NCBI GenBank assembly: GCA_017311185.1
Contig: JAESUZ010003902.1
Location: 1,550,001-1,614,000 of the forward strand
DNA from: Proteles cristata cristata
Taxonomy: Eukaryota; Chordata; Mammalia; Carnivora; Hyaenidae
Reading direction: 5' to 3'
DNA length: 64,000 nt
Shown here: piece by piece, positions 54,606-64,000 of the stretch
Layout of the letters: every line of letters starts with the position of its first letter
Numbering within the stretch: the first letter of the stretch is position 1
Notes under the pieces: generated by a model
What the model was told of the DNA's origin: nothing
The model's input: only the letters and a program-made list of their open reading frames with translations
The model's database searches: none
Made by a program: the position numbers and the translations under genes

Positions 54606-54655
54606 AGAGGGGCGGGGCGGGGGGCGACTGGGGCAGGGACGTGGGGGAGGGGTGC
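54600..54655. other. G-rich tract with G-quadruplex potential
   Basis: GAGGGGCGGGGCGGGGGGCG, then GGGG and GGGGGAGGGG within 55 bases on the plus strand. Confidence 0.6.
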
Positions 54656-54756
54656 TCTGATTTGGGAGCCTGTAGATCTTTGGCCGGAAGCCCTCCCACA
54701 CCGCACCCGTGGTGGGCACGAGGGGGCAGCGAGGGAGATCAAGAAGTCATCGAGAG

Positions 54757-54974
54757 GGCCGCCTGGGTGGCGTAGTCGGTTGAGCGTCCGACTTTCGCTC
54801 AGGTCATGATCTCGTGGTTCGTGGGTTCGAGCCCCGCGTCGGGCTCTGTGCTGACTGCCAGCTCAGAGCCTGGAGCCTCTTTCAGTCTGTGACTCTCTCT
54901 CTGACCCTCCCCTGCTCACGCTGTCTCTCTCTCTCTCTCCTAGAAATAAATAAAAATATTAAAAAAAAAAAAAA
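54757..54974 (+). mobile_element. CAN-SINE, young-looking
   Basis: Plus-strand copy with near-consensus head and B box. Duplication AAGAAGTCATCGAGAG / AGGAAGTCATCGAGAG and an intact A tail. Shares CTTTCAGTCTGTGACTC and CTCCTAGAAATAAA with the copy at 60691, a distinct subfamily. Confidence 0.97.
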
Positions 54975-54990
54975 AGGAAGTCATCGAGAG

Positions 54991-55945
54991 CCCGGGCGTT
55001 GGGGCGGGGGAGGGGGGGACAAGGACTACCGTTCCTGCATCTGCTCCCCACTGAATGTTCGGGAGCCCAGCCTGCGCTGGGGTCTAGGCATGCGGCGCCG
55101 GCCCCTCATCTCAGGGGGTCCCCTCTTTCCGCAGTTCTACTTTCTGAGCATCCCCTCGAGGCCGTGCTCAGAAAGACGCCCAGAGGAAGTGATGGGGTGT
55201 GGTAGGAGGGAGGGGACCATGGAAAAGGGGCAGGGTGGGCGGGGGGACGTCCTAAGGACACTGAGAGTGCTGGCCCAAGGTCGCAAAGGGACCTCCAGGG
55301 GCGGCTCCACTTTTTTTTTTGTCCCTCAGAGCACAGAATTGCATTAGTCATAAACTGTTATTTATGATACTCTCTGTTTCATCACGGCCCTTCTTCTTAT
55401 TGATTTCTAATTCTTTTTTTCATTTAATAATGTAACAAAGAACCAGGACCCTACTACTCGCAGCACAGATTAGAATTTCCTCTGCTATCCTCCTGCCCTC
55501 CCCACTCAGATGGGTACCTTCCTGAGACAAGTACTTTCCTGAGATGAGTACTTCCCTGCCCTTGCTTCTCCTTTCTTCTCCCTCTTCTCCTCCCCGCCCC
55601 CACACTCCTTCCCTCCTCTCCTGACTTCTTTGTTCTCTCTCTGTCTCTCCCTCTCTCTCCCTCCCTTCCTTCCTCACTTTTAACACGGTTTTAGCATATG
55701 TGCCTAAGCAATTCATCCTCCCCTTTGCCTTCCTTCTGAGCCTCATCAACCAGGCCCTGGACGGTACCTAGTCTTCTGAGACTCGGGTTTTCCTCTCCAT
55801 CAGCCCCCCGGATTGACCCAGGCTGCTGTGCGCAGCCGCGGCCGGCTCAGTGGCTGCTGTCCTTCATCATTCCGTAGTGTGAGCTTTCCCACTGCGCGTT
55901 TAGCCGTTCTCCCAGAATGGGACACGTGGGTTCTTTCCGGCCTTC
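54991..55945. other. Upstream flank, nothing recognised
   Basis: Pyrimidine-rich tract at 55555-55680 (CTTCTCCTTTCTTCTCCCTC type); otherwise unique. Confidence 0.5.
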
Positions 55946-55949
55946 CGTG

Positions 55950-56405
55950 CCTTTATGTTTACTTTTATGAACACGGCTGCCCTGAGCCTTCCTCCGTGTG
56001 TTTCCCGGGGTGCAGGTGCAAGGGCTTCTGTGCACATATACCGCGGGGGTGGAACTGGTAAGACAGAGGGAGGGTGTATGAGTTGTTTGATTTTACAAGA
56101 CAATGTCAGATTGTTTTCCAGGGTCGTTGTGTCAATGTATACTTCTAGGGGCACCTGGGGGGCTCAGCTGGCTGAGTGTCCGACTTCGGCTCAGGTCATG
56201 ATCTCACAGTTCATTAAGTTCGAGTCCCACGTTGCCCTCTGTTGGAGTCTATGTCTCCCTCTCTCTCGGTCCCTCCCTTCTTCATGCTCTCTCTCTGTCT
56301 CTCAAAAATGAATAAACGTTGAAAAGAAATTTAAAAACAAACCAACTGGCACTTCTAGCAGTGTGTGAAGCTGCTCCGTGGTATTGTCAGACTTCTTGGT
56401 TTTTA
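55950..56405 (+). mobile_element. L1M-type LINE-1 fragment split by a SINE
   Basis: ACTTTTATGAACACGGCTGC, AGGGCTTCTGTGCACATATA, GGGGTGGAACTGGTAAG, GATTGTTTTCCAGGGTCGTT come before the SINE. CACTTCTAGCAGTGTGTGAA comes after it. Old L1 3' region. Confidence 0.75.
56149..56350 (+). mobile_element. CAN-SINE inserted in an L1 fragment
   Basis: Plus-strand copy; duplication ACTTCTAG at 56141-56148 and 56351-56358. Internal deletion in the middle region. Confidence 0.94.
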
Positions 56406-56612
56406 TCCATTGAATGGGCATAAATGGGAGTGCACTGTGGGCTCCCCAGATTCTTCACAGGCTCTTCCGCCTTTTTGGTTCTGACCTGGGTGGAATCCAA
56501 GTTCATTTTTCTCATATCTAAACAAGACCTGCCAAACCCAGCCCTCAATCCTTGACCCCAGATGGGCCCAGGCCCCCAGGACCCTGGGACAGGTGGCCTT
56601 GAAAAGCCCCCT

Positions 56613-56808
56613 AAAGTTAACGTATTTATGTTGAGAGAGAGAAAGAATGCACACACATATGGGGAAGGGGCAGGAAGAGAATCCCAAACAGGCTCTGCAT
56701 GTCAGCAAAGAGCGCTCCACAAGGGATTCGATCCTATGAACCGTGAGATCATGATCTAAACTGAAATCAAGAGTCAGACACTCAGCCGACTGAGCCACCC
56801 AGGGGCCC
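56613..56808 (-). mobile_element. CAN-SINE, older form
   Basis: Minus-strand diverged copy with AAGAGAATCCCAAACAGGCT and end GACTGAGCCACCCAGG. Duplication AAGCCCCCT on both sides. Confidence 0.92.
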
Positions 56809-56817
56809 AAGCCCCCT

Positions 56818-57725
56818 CCACTCCTGACCCCAAAGGCCTTTTCCTTCTACCCCATCTCCTAGAGCCATCCTAAGAGCTACCCTCCAAGTCACTGCCATAC
56901 ACCTCAATCCAAAGCAATACTGTCAGTAAAATGGGCCAAAGCATAATGGGGCCATCTAAATAGCATCGCTTGCGGAAAGATCTATTTTGCTCTATGATTT
57001 GGGCAGCCCTCCTCAGCCCCTTCTGCTCACTTTGTCACCGAGTTCCTGACCTGGCCCGACCAGGCCTGGCTGATGCAGGGAAGGAGATGAGGAACCCCCT
57101 GCATGCCAGGGGCGTGCCCAGCCACGTCTAACCCGCCCACCTGACCTCTCAGCCAGCCTCTCTGGAAGCTTCCGCCCCTGCCTCTGCCCTCCCTTCCCTC
57201 TGGCTGCTCACTGGGCCACCCTAGACATCTTGGAGCAGCCCAGCTAGAAGCAGAAGCCAGGCCTCCTCAGCTGCAGGTGCTCTCCCTGAACACTGCCCCA
57301 GGCCTTCCAAACGCAGGCAAACCATGGCTCTGTTCTGCTGCCCCACCCAAAGCGAGCCTTCTGTCCCACCTGTCCTTTCACTTTTACTCCCCTGACCCCT
57401 AGTCCTCTTCAGCCACCGTCAGGGCACATGTGGCCTCGCTCAGCTCGTCAGAGCACAGAGGCCTCCATCACTGTCTGCAGAGGTGGCTGGCGCCAGCCAC
57501 AGGCACAGGCGTCTCTGCAGAGCTGGTGCCGAAGGCTCATTAGTCAGGCTGCTAGAGGCACCTCCAAGTCCATTTCCACCTTTGGCTTCTCTCCTTGTCC
57601 CCACCTCCCTGTCCAGCCATGGATTCTTCCTCCAAACTCTCTGGATCACCAGGGAATCAGAGCATTCAAACATGGGGCTCAAGTTCATTGTTCAGGTTCG
57701 GGTGTCTGCTCTTCGTGCGGACATT
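56818..57725. other. Upstream flank, nothing recognised
   Basis: GC-moderate unique sequence. Confidence 0.5.
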
Positions 57726-57729
57726 TAAA

Positions 57730-57822
57730 TTACAACCCAATTGCTCCCCTGAACTGTCCCCCGAATACCAAGAACTGGCGTGTAGCAGGTGCCCAGGAGA
57801 CATTTGTTGAATGAATGAACTC
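57730..57822 (+). repeat. L2 3' end
   Basis: GAATACCAAGAACTGGCGTG, TAGCAGGTGCCCAGGAGACA, TTTGTTGAATGAATGAAC. Confidence 0.75.
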
Positions 57823-59190
57823 CTTTCCTTCCCTTTCCCCAGGACATGGTCCCCAAGGAGCTCCTCCTAAACTGCTCCATATGTTAGGGCCACATCTTGC
57901 ACCTTCCTCTCTGCCCAGCCAGCATCAGAGCCTCCAGCCATCTCCCTCAGTTGCTCATGGGTCTCACTCTCTGAGCTACCGGGACTCCAGAGCCCGTGGG
58001 TCAGGAGAGGCTGGATGCTCAGTGGTTGTGAGTGTGGCTTAACTGTGTAAGTCAGGATGGACACCATTTCGCTGGCACTCCTTCTTCCTGCCCTGTCGAT
58101 CTGCCTCTAAACTGGCCTAATTGCTCAGTCTAATTCCACGGACGTGCTGAATGGCTGAGTCCAGTGAATGCTCCTCTGCCTCCCCAGGGGCAGGCGTGAA
58201 GGGCATGTTTGGAGGCCCTGGCTTCCTGTGTGGGCCCCCCGGGGAGGGAGGTGTTGGTATGGGGGGAGGGGGCTGTCACAGAGGCCACTGCACAGCTCAG
58301 AGCTGCCTCAGTGGGGCCCCAGCCCATTTTAGCCAAAGGCAGGTGCAGGCCTGTCCCTGGTAGGCCGCCCCTCCCTTAGATATGCAGGTGCCTGGCAGAG
58401 CTCCTCTGTGAACCCCATTAGTGGCAGACTCAACATGGCCAGTCTCCCTGTGGGTCCTGGGCATTGCCGGGCTCCCCCTGCCCTCCTCCTGAGAACAGAC
58501 TCAGCCCCACTGCCCTCAGAAAGTCACCCCTGGTCCCAAACTCCACTTCCCTCCCACTCCCCAGGCAGAAGGGCTTCTGGAGACCAGTGATTCCAACTGT
58601 CATGCTAATGGACCTTTGCCAGCCTCCTGTCCCCAAGGCTTCCAGGCAGGCGTCTGGGCCTGCTTTCTTCCCAACTCACTGTGGCAGTTAGGGCCTGTGC
58701 CTGGGTCCTGCCAGTCAATGGGGACAGGTTTTCACAGCATCTGCTCTGTCTTCTCCATTCCAGAACTGCTGGCCGCTCCTCCCCACACCGAGCGCTGCCT
58801 CCTTTCCTTTGGTGTCCTCGAAGTACTCCGACACGCAGCATTTGTGTGCAGCCGGCTTTACTGAGGTTTGGGAGGCGGGGATGGAGAGCTTTGCATGTCA
58901 GCCAGCACAGTGCACAAACCGGAAGTCTGCCCTTACAAGTCAGAGAGACTGCACATTCCTCCTGGGAGCCCGAGGTGCTGCTGGCTCTCACCCCTGCTCC
59001 TGGCTCCTGCTCCTGGCTCCTGGCTTTCCTCTCTCCTAACTGCTCCAAAACTCCAGATTCTTCCACTCAGTTTTATAGAGCAGTTCATCTCTTTTCTTCT
59101 CTCCCCTTCCATTTCTGGCTTATTCTGACCACATCTTGAGCTGGGGAGGAAGGCAGTGGATTTCACCTCTTACTCCCCTGACGACAGGAA
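57823..59190. other. Upstream flank, nothing recognised
   Basis: Unique. CTCCTGGCTCCTGCTCCTGG tandem hexamer/nonamer at 58998-59026. Confidence 0.5.
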
Positions 59191-59201
59191 ATTCTACATC
59201 T

Positions 59202-59422
59202 GTTTTTTGTTTTTTGTTTTTTTTTTACATTTGATTTATTTTTGAGAGACAGAGACAGAGCACGAGGGGGGGAGGGGCAGGGAGAGAGGGAGACACAGAA
59301 TACAAAGCAAGTCCCAGGCTTTAAGCTGTCAGCACAGAGCCTGACGTGAGGCTCAAACTCACAAACTGTAAGATATGACCTGAACTGAAGTCGGATGTTC
59401 AACTGAGCCACACAGGAGCCCC
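59202..59422 (-). mobile_element. CAN-SINE, first of a three-SINE cluster
   Basis: Minus-strand copy from a T-rich start to CAACTGAGCCACACAGGAGC. Confidence 0.92.
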
Positions 59423-59642
59423 AATTTTTTTTAAGTTTATTCATTTATTTTGAGAGAGAGAGAGAGAAAGAGAGAGAATGAGAGAAAGCAAGTAAGGAAG
59501 GAGCAGAGAGAGAGAGAGAGAGAGAGAGAATCCCAAGCAGGCTCCAAGCTGCCAGTGCAGAGCCCGAAGCAGGGCTCAAACCTACGAGCTGCGAGATCAT
59601 GATCTGAGCCAAAACCAAGAGTCGGGCATAACCGAGTACCCC
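59423..59642 (-). mobile_element. CAN-SINE, second of the cluster, older form
   Basis: Minus-strand copy with a long (GA)n, GAGAATCCCAAGCAGGCTCC, and a truncated head ending ACCGAGTACCCCTG. Confidence 0.9.
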
Positions 59643-59664
59643 TGCATCTGGTTTTAAAATTAAT

Positions 59665-59795
59665 TTGCTGTCTTTCTTTTTTTTTTTTTAAGTAGGCTCC
59701 ACACCCATCATGGAGCCCATTGCATGAACTACAACCCTGAGATCAAGGACCTGAACTGTGATCCAGAATCAGACACTTAACCAACGGAGCCAGAT
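59665..59795 (-). mobile_element. CAN-SINE fragment, third of the cluster
   Basis: T-rich start then AGTAGGCTCCACACCCATCA, GAACTACAACCCTGAGATCA, ACACTTAACCAACGGAGCC. It lacks the GA-rich segment, so it is an old or distinct variant. Confidence 0.8.
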
Positions 59796-60290
59796 TTCTA
59801 AAATCTACACACCCGGATATGTTTACTACACTCATCCCCCACTATCTGACAAGCTCTTAGAGAACACCTGGGGATGGGGAGGGGGGGCATGGCCAGGACA
59901 TGGTCCCTGTCCTTACAGGCACACCCCCCCCCATGGGCCAAGAGACAGTGGTTTTGCTGGGGCCCTGAGCCAGGAACCGCAGGGTCACAGAGAAGGAGGT
60001 GCCCAGCGCTGCCCAGGTTGATCAGGGCAGGCCCCCTGCAGGATACCACAGCTCAGAGGGGGCTTGGTAAGTCAGAAGAAATTTGTTGAGGAGACACATG
60101 AAGAAAGGACGTTCCAAAAGAAAAACCAGAGTGGGTTTGCAGAACTTGAGGTCGCTTGATGCGACTGGACTGGACTGTTGTGGGAGAGAAGGGAGGAGGC
60201 TAGCAATGAGGTTGGGGAGGGCAGTAAGAGGGGTCAGGTCAGAGAGGCGCCTCGAAGGTCCAGCCAAGAAACGCGGTCCATTATCTCATT
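59796..60290. other. Upstream flank, nothing recognised
   Basis: Unique sequence. Confidence 0.5.
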
Positions 60291-60302
60291 TGTCTTCAAG
60301 TC

Positions 60303-60497
60303 TTCTTTTTTTTTCACATTTATTTATTTGGGGGGGGGGGAGGGAGGGGCAGAAAGAGGGAGACAGAGGATCTGAATCAGGCTCCACACAATAAGCACAG
60401 AGTCTGATGCAGGGCTCGGACTCACAAACTGTGAAATCATGACCTGAGCTGAAACAAAGATTCAGCAGCTTAACCGATCTAGCCACTCAGGTGCCCC
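60303..60497 (-). mobile_element. CAN-SINE
   Basis: Minus-strand diverged copy; G12 run inside; duplication TGTCTTCAAGTCT / TGTCTTCAAATCT. Confidence 0.93.
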
Positions 60498-60539
60498 TGT
60501 CTTCAAATCTCCTAAGTGAGGTGGAGTCCAAGGTATCAG

Positions 60540-60600
60540 ATGACAAAGTCCATTTTACAGATGACAAAACTGAGGCTCAACAATACAAGTGACTCTCTGT
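60540..60600 (-). repeat. MIR fragment
   Basis: CATTTTACAGATGACAAAAC, TGAGGCTCAACAATACAAG. Confidence 0.7.
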
Positions 60601-60690
60601 CTGCCCTGTTCCCCTGACACTGAGCTCCTACTGCTCCCAGACAGGCCTCACTTGATTTTGTTAAGGCTTATTTTAAACGTTAGCCACTTA

Positions 60691-60937
60691 TGGGGCGCCT
60701 GGGTGGCTTAGTCGGTTAAGCGTCCGACTTTCGCTTAGGTCATGATCTCTCGGTTCGTGGGTTCGAGCCCCGCGTCAGGCTCTGTGCTGACTGCCGGCTC
60801 AGAGCCTGGAGCCTGTTTCAGTCTGTGACTCCCTCTCTCTCTGACCCTCCCCTGCTCACGCTGTCTCTCTCTCTCCTAGAAATAAAACATTAAAAAAAAT
60901 TTTTTTTTAAATAAAAATTAAAAAAAAATAAATAAAT
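60691..60937 (+). mobile_element. CAN-SINE, young-looking
   Basis: Plus-strand near-consensus copy with a long A-rich tail. Duplication AAACGTTAGCCACTT / AAACGTTACCCACTT. Same subfamily as the copy at 54757. Confidence 0.97.
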
Positions 60938-60952
60938 AAACGTTACCCACTT

Positions 60953-61490
60953 CTTTGAACTTCGAACTTGAGAAGTGAACTTTGCCCAGTTCTCCTGGCC
61001 CCCTCCGCTAGGCCTCATGTATCCAGAGAGCACGGTCCCCAGACCCTGCCTTGTTCACACCCAGCAGTGGAGAAGGATGTCCAGACCCTCAGGAAACCAA
61101 CCCCCTCCCCCTCCCACCACTAACTGGAAAAAAGAAGCCTCCGGTCCCCAGGGAACGTTAGCTGACCTCTGTAGCCAACAGGCCACTTGTCTAATCTCCA
61201 AAGAGAGGCCGAGGAAAATGGATTAAGGAGGCAAGCGCTCTCTGGAACAAGACAGCAACATCTCCATACAGCTAGGTGAAAAGAGCTGCCGTGGGCAGGG
61301 CTTGACAATGTAGAAAACTCTAAGACCTCCATCCCCCTCCACCTGCCCTCACCCTCCAGAATCCTTCCAACGCTATGCAGAGATGGCGGCCACCATGGAT
61401 TATGCCCCCAAGGGTTCACAGAATTGAAGGGGGGACCAGCTACTTGATGGCCTTTGACTTTCACAGTCTGTGGTTTCCGATACGCTGGAG
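60953..61490. other. Upstream flank, nothing recognised
   Basis: Unique sequence. Confidence 0.5.
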
Positions 61491-61499
61491 CACACGCTA

Positions 61500-61910
61500 T
61501 TTCCTTGCATATAACCATGTGTGCATGGCTGCATGTGTCACACGTGGGGGGTGATTGTGGACAGATCTGTGTAGATACGGTGCACACCCATCTCGTGTCT
61601 GTATGCACCTGGGCGAACGTGTAAGCATTTGTGTGTGTGACACTCCCGTATCTGTGCTCTGTGCCTGTAGGTTCATTCCCCTGTTGGTTTGTGCTTGTCT
61701 CTACATGCTCTGCACATATACATATATGCATGTGTGCGCGTGCGTGTACGTGCGTGTGTGTGTGCTCACTCCCACTCGTACATGTGTGTGTGTGAGTGCT
61801 CCACCCACCCGACTATGTGCTTGGGGCACGTGCGCTCCAGTGAGTGGATTTCTATGTGTACACGTATGGGTGTGCCATCTGTGTTCATATGAATGTGGAT
61901 TCCATATTTT
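61500..61910. repeat. Degenerate GT-rich region
   Basis: About 400 bases of eroded TGTGTG/CATGTG units with a denser core GTGTGCGCGTGCGTGTACGT at 61733-61752. Confidence 0.75.
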
Positions 61911-62210
61911 GACTCCTTGAAGTGTGTGGCACTCTTTTCTCCCTCAAGGCCTCCGCACGCGTGCCTCCCAGGCCCACGGCAGTTCCTCTGCTATTTACCT
62001 TCCCATTCAACCTAAAGAGCATATTCCCTGCTATTTTTTCTCCCTGTGTGCTTTTCTTTTTCTTCAGTGCACTTACACGTACTTGTTATTGTACATTTAT
62101 TTTTGTGTCAGCGTGTTTATTCCTTGTCTCCAGGAGGGAATGATGCATCTCTTTGAAACCCTGCTGTCCTCTGTGCCTTGAATGGTGTCTGGTAAATGCA
62201 GGTTTTTGAC
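61911..62210. other. Upstream flank, nothing firm
   Basis: CAGGAGGGAATGATGCATC and GAATGGTGTCTGGTAAATGC at 62131-62200 hint at an L2-like end; not firm. Confidence 0.4.
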
Positions 62211-62225
62211 AAGAATTAAGTGACT

Positions 62226-62435
62226 ATGGGGCGCCTGGGTGGCTCAGTCAGTTGAGCATCTGACTTCGGCTCAGGTCATGATCTCACGGTTCGTGGGTTC
62301 GAGCCCTGCGTCGCGCTCTGTGCTGACAGCTAGCTCAGAGTCTGGAGCTTGCTTCAGATTCTGTGTCTCCCACTTTCTCTGCCCCTCCCCCACTCATGCT
62401 CTGTCTCTCTCTGTCTCAAAAATAAATAAACTATA
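62226..62435 (+). mobile_element. CAN-SINE, first of a head-to-tail pair
   Basis: Plus-strand near-consensus copy whose A tail runs straight into the next SINE. The left flank AGAATTAAGTGACT recurs only after the second copy. Confidence 0.95.
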
Positions 62436-62657
62436 GGGGCACTTGGGTGGCTCAGTCGGTTAAGCGTCTGACTTCGGCTCAGGTCATGATCTCAATGGTT
62501 TGTGGGTTCAAGCCCCGAGTCGGGCTCTGTGCTGACAGGTAGCTCAGAATCTGGGGCCTGCTTCAGATTCTGTGTCTCCCTCTCTCTGACCCTCCCCTGC
62601 TCACACTGTCTCTCTCTCAGAAATAAATAAAAACATTTTTAAAAATTAAAATAAAAA
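62436..62657 (+). mobile_element. CAN-SINE, second of a head-to-tail pair
   Basis: Plus-strand copy GGGGCACTTGGGTGGCTCAG, tail to 62657, followed by AGAATTAAGTGACT (62658-62671). Confidence 0.95.
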
Positions 62658-62684
62658 AGAATTAAGTGACTGTATGGTTCTATG

Positions 62685-62692
<8 letters not shown>

Positions 62693-62732
<40 letters not shown>
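62693..62732. repeat. (GT)20 microsatellite
   Basis: Perfect 40-base GT run followed by a G-rich stretch. Confidence 0.96.
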
Positions 62733-62734
<2 letters not shown>

Positions 62735-63109
62735 GGGGGGGTGTTTGCCATGTACCTCCAAGTAGGGGAGCATGTCTTTTCGGATGCCCACGCTGGTCTG
62801 TGTGCACAAGTCTGTGCAGACAGTAGAGCCCTATACATGTATGTGTGTCTGCACGTATGAAAAATGGTAGGCGTTTTCTTTCTCCCACTTATCGCCACCC
62901 TATCTGGGATCCTTCAGGTCCCCAGCAGACTCCAGGGAAGGGAAGTCGGGGTTTCCAGAATGGCCGGGGAACGGGACACTGTCCTGAAGGCAAGCTGAGC
63001 CAACGCCCAGCAAGGGGCACCCTGTGTGCCTGCAGGTCAGAACAGACACAGTCTGTGGATCCCAGAGAAAGGACGGGCACACAAATGAGGAGCGGACGCC
63101 ACCGGGACT
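62733..63109. other. Upstream flank, nothing recognised
   Basis: Unique sequence. Confidence 0.5.
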
Positions 63110-63200
63110 TTCTCACAATGCTTGTTCAGCACCTTTACTGAGCTCTCCTCTGGGCCACGCCTGAGCTGGGTGCTGGGATGGGGCCCCAGTGAGGCGCTCC
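63110..63200 (-). repeat. Possible L2/MIR antisense end
   Basis: TTCAGCACCTTTACTGAGCT, GGTGCTGGGATGGGG. Confidence 0.45.
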
Positions 63201-63249
63201 CACGAGCCACACCAAGGACTTGCCTCATCAGGGCAGCACCACTCGGTCT

Positions 63250-63385
63250 TCCCGCAGCTAGTTTATGTGCCCTCCCCACTGCCCTGAGTTCCATGGGAAC
63301 AGAGACCAGGTTGGTCTTGTCCACTGCTGCATCGAGGTGCTTGATGAATACCAGCTAAATAAGCGAAGGAATGAAGGAGTGACCA
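63250..63385 (+). repeat. L2 3' end
   Basis: GGGAACAGAGACCAGGTTGG, TCTTGTCCACTGCTGCATCG, GAGGTGCTTGATGAATACC and a GAAGGAATGAAGGAG tail. Confidence 0.7.
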
Positions 63386-64000
63386 GTCCCTCCCCCATAC
63401 GTGCGGAGAAAGAATACCTTCTATGTGTCTACAGCCTTGAAGCTTGTAAAGAACCACATCACCCACTCCTCCGGTGCCTCCTCCCCGGCGAGAGGCCCCT
63501 CACGAGTCTCTTTCATCACTTAGGAGAGTGGAGAGAGTATGCAAACAAAACAAAACACAACTAGGGAGGAAAGGTAGCTGATACAATAACGTACGGCAGG
63601 AATAGAATGCGATAGAAGTAAACACAGGCCAAAGGCAGCAGAGACCAAAGTCTGTTAATAAACGCGCTTGGGGAGAACAGCTAACATGGTTTAAAGAAAC
63701 TGCTAATAGCCCAGCCCAAGTGGCAGCCGAATCCTTTTACTGAAATGGCTGTAGCCAGTGTCTGCTCTCAGCGTCTGGTCTCAGGAGGGAGGCATCCCAT
63801 AGGGGAGGCTGCCCTGGTCAGTCCGCTGCTTGGAGCTGCAGTTTCCGTCCCAGCAAAATGCAGATGATGGGACCCACATGCAGGTTTGGAGGTGAAATGA
63901 AGGATAAGATGCTGGCAGGAGTTAGGTGCTCAGCCCATGTCAGTTTCTTCTTTGCTTACACACAGACTCCACCACAAAGAGTTTCCAGTGTGTGTGTCCT
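63386..64000. other. Upstream flank, nothing recognised
   Basis: Unique sequence to the window end. 63845-63935 (AGCAAAATGCAGATGATGGG) is a possible MIR fragment. Confidence 0.45.

Noticed and set aside
60691..60780. tRNA-like A and B boxes
   Set aside because: They belong to CAN-SINE heads (tRNA-Lys-derived), here and in the other copies; no intact tRNA gene cloverleaf.

Overview
This window is mammalian nuclear DNA from a carnivore, almost certainly a cat-family species. The clearest sign is about 25 copies of a tRNA-Lys-derived CAN-SINE. Its body has the felid form: a GGGGCGCCTGGGTGGCTCAG head, a B box near GGTTCGAGCC, a CT-rich stretch and an AATAAA-type A-rich tail. It lacks the diagnostic changes of dog, bear or weasel copies. 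Ancient MIR, L2, L1M and hAT-Charlie remnants and many CA/GT microsatellites fill much of the rest.

Only one protein-coding exon can be supported: the first coding exon of GRIK3 (kainate receptor subunit GluK3) on the minus strand, 19781-19895, ending in a consensus GTAAG splice donor. It encodes the signal peptide and the first residues of the mature amino-terminal domain. It lies inside a large CpG island (about 18740-20830) that holds the 5' UTR and promoter, GC boxes, a tandem 11-mer array and a possible 33-codon upstream ORF.

Layout: positions 1-19780 are the 5' part of GRIK3 intron 1, with few SINEs, several MIR/L2 relics and two GT microsatellites near the exon. Positions 18740-20830 are the CpG island and exon. 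Positions 20830-64000 are upstream flanking DNA with no recognisable gene. Within that flank, 21-30 kb has no CAN-SINE and holds AT-rich unique blocks that could be regulatory, plus a 225-bp polypyrimidine tract. Positions 37-39.2 kb hold two related LTR-like elements around a nested SINE pair. Positions 46-63 kb are SINE-rich, with clusters and tandem copies.

Apart from the GRIK3 exon, no open reading frame looks like a real gene; the longest (555 codons, antisense through the CpG island) is explained by GC-rich composition. I found no new biological system. The items most worth checking are the GRIK3 5' leader (uORF, 11-mer repeat), the candidate conserved non-coding blocks, a retrotransposed bare poly(A) with target-site duplication, the nested and tandem SINEs, and the LTR-like pair.
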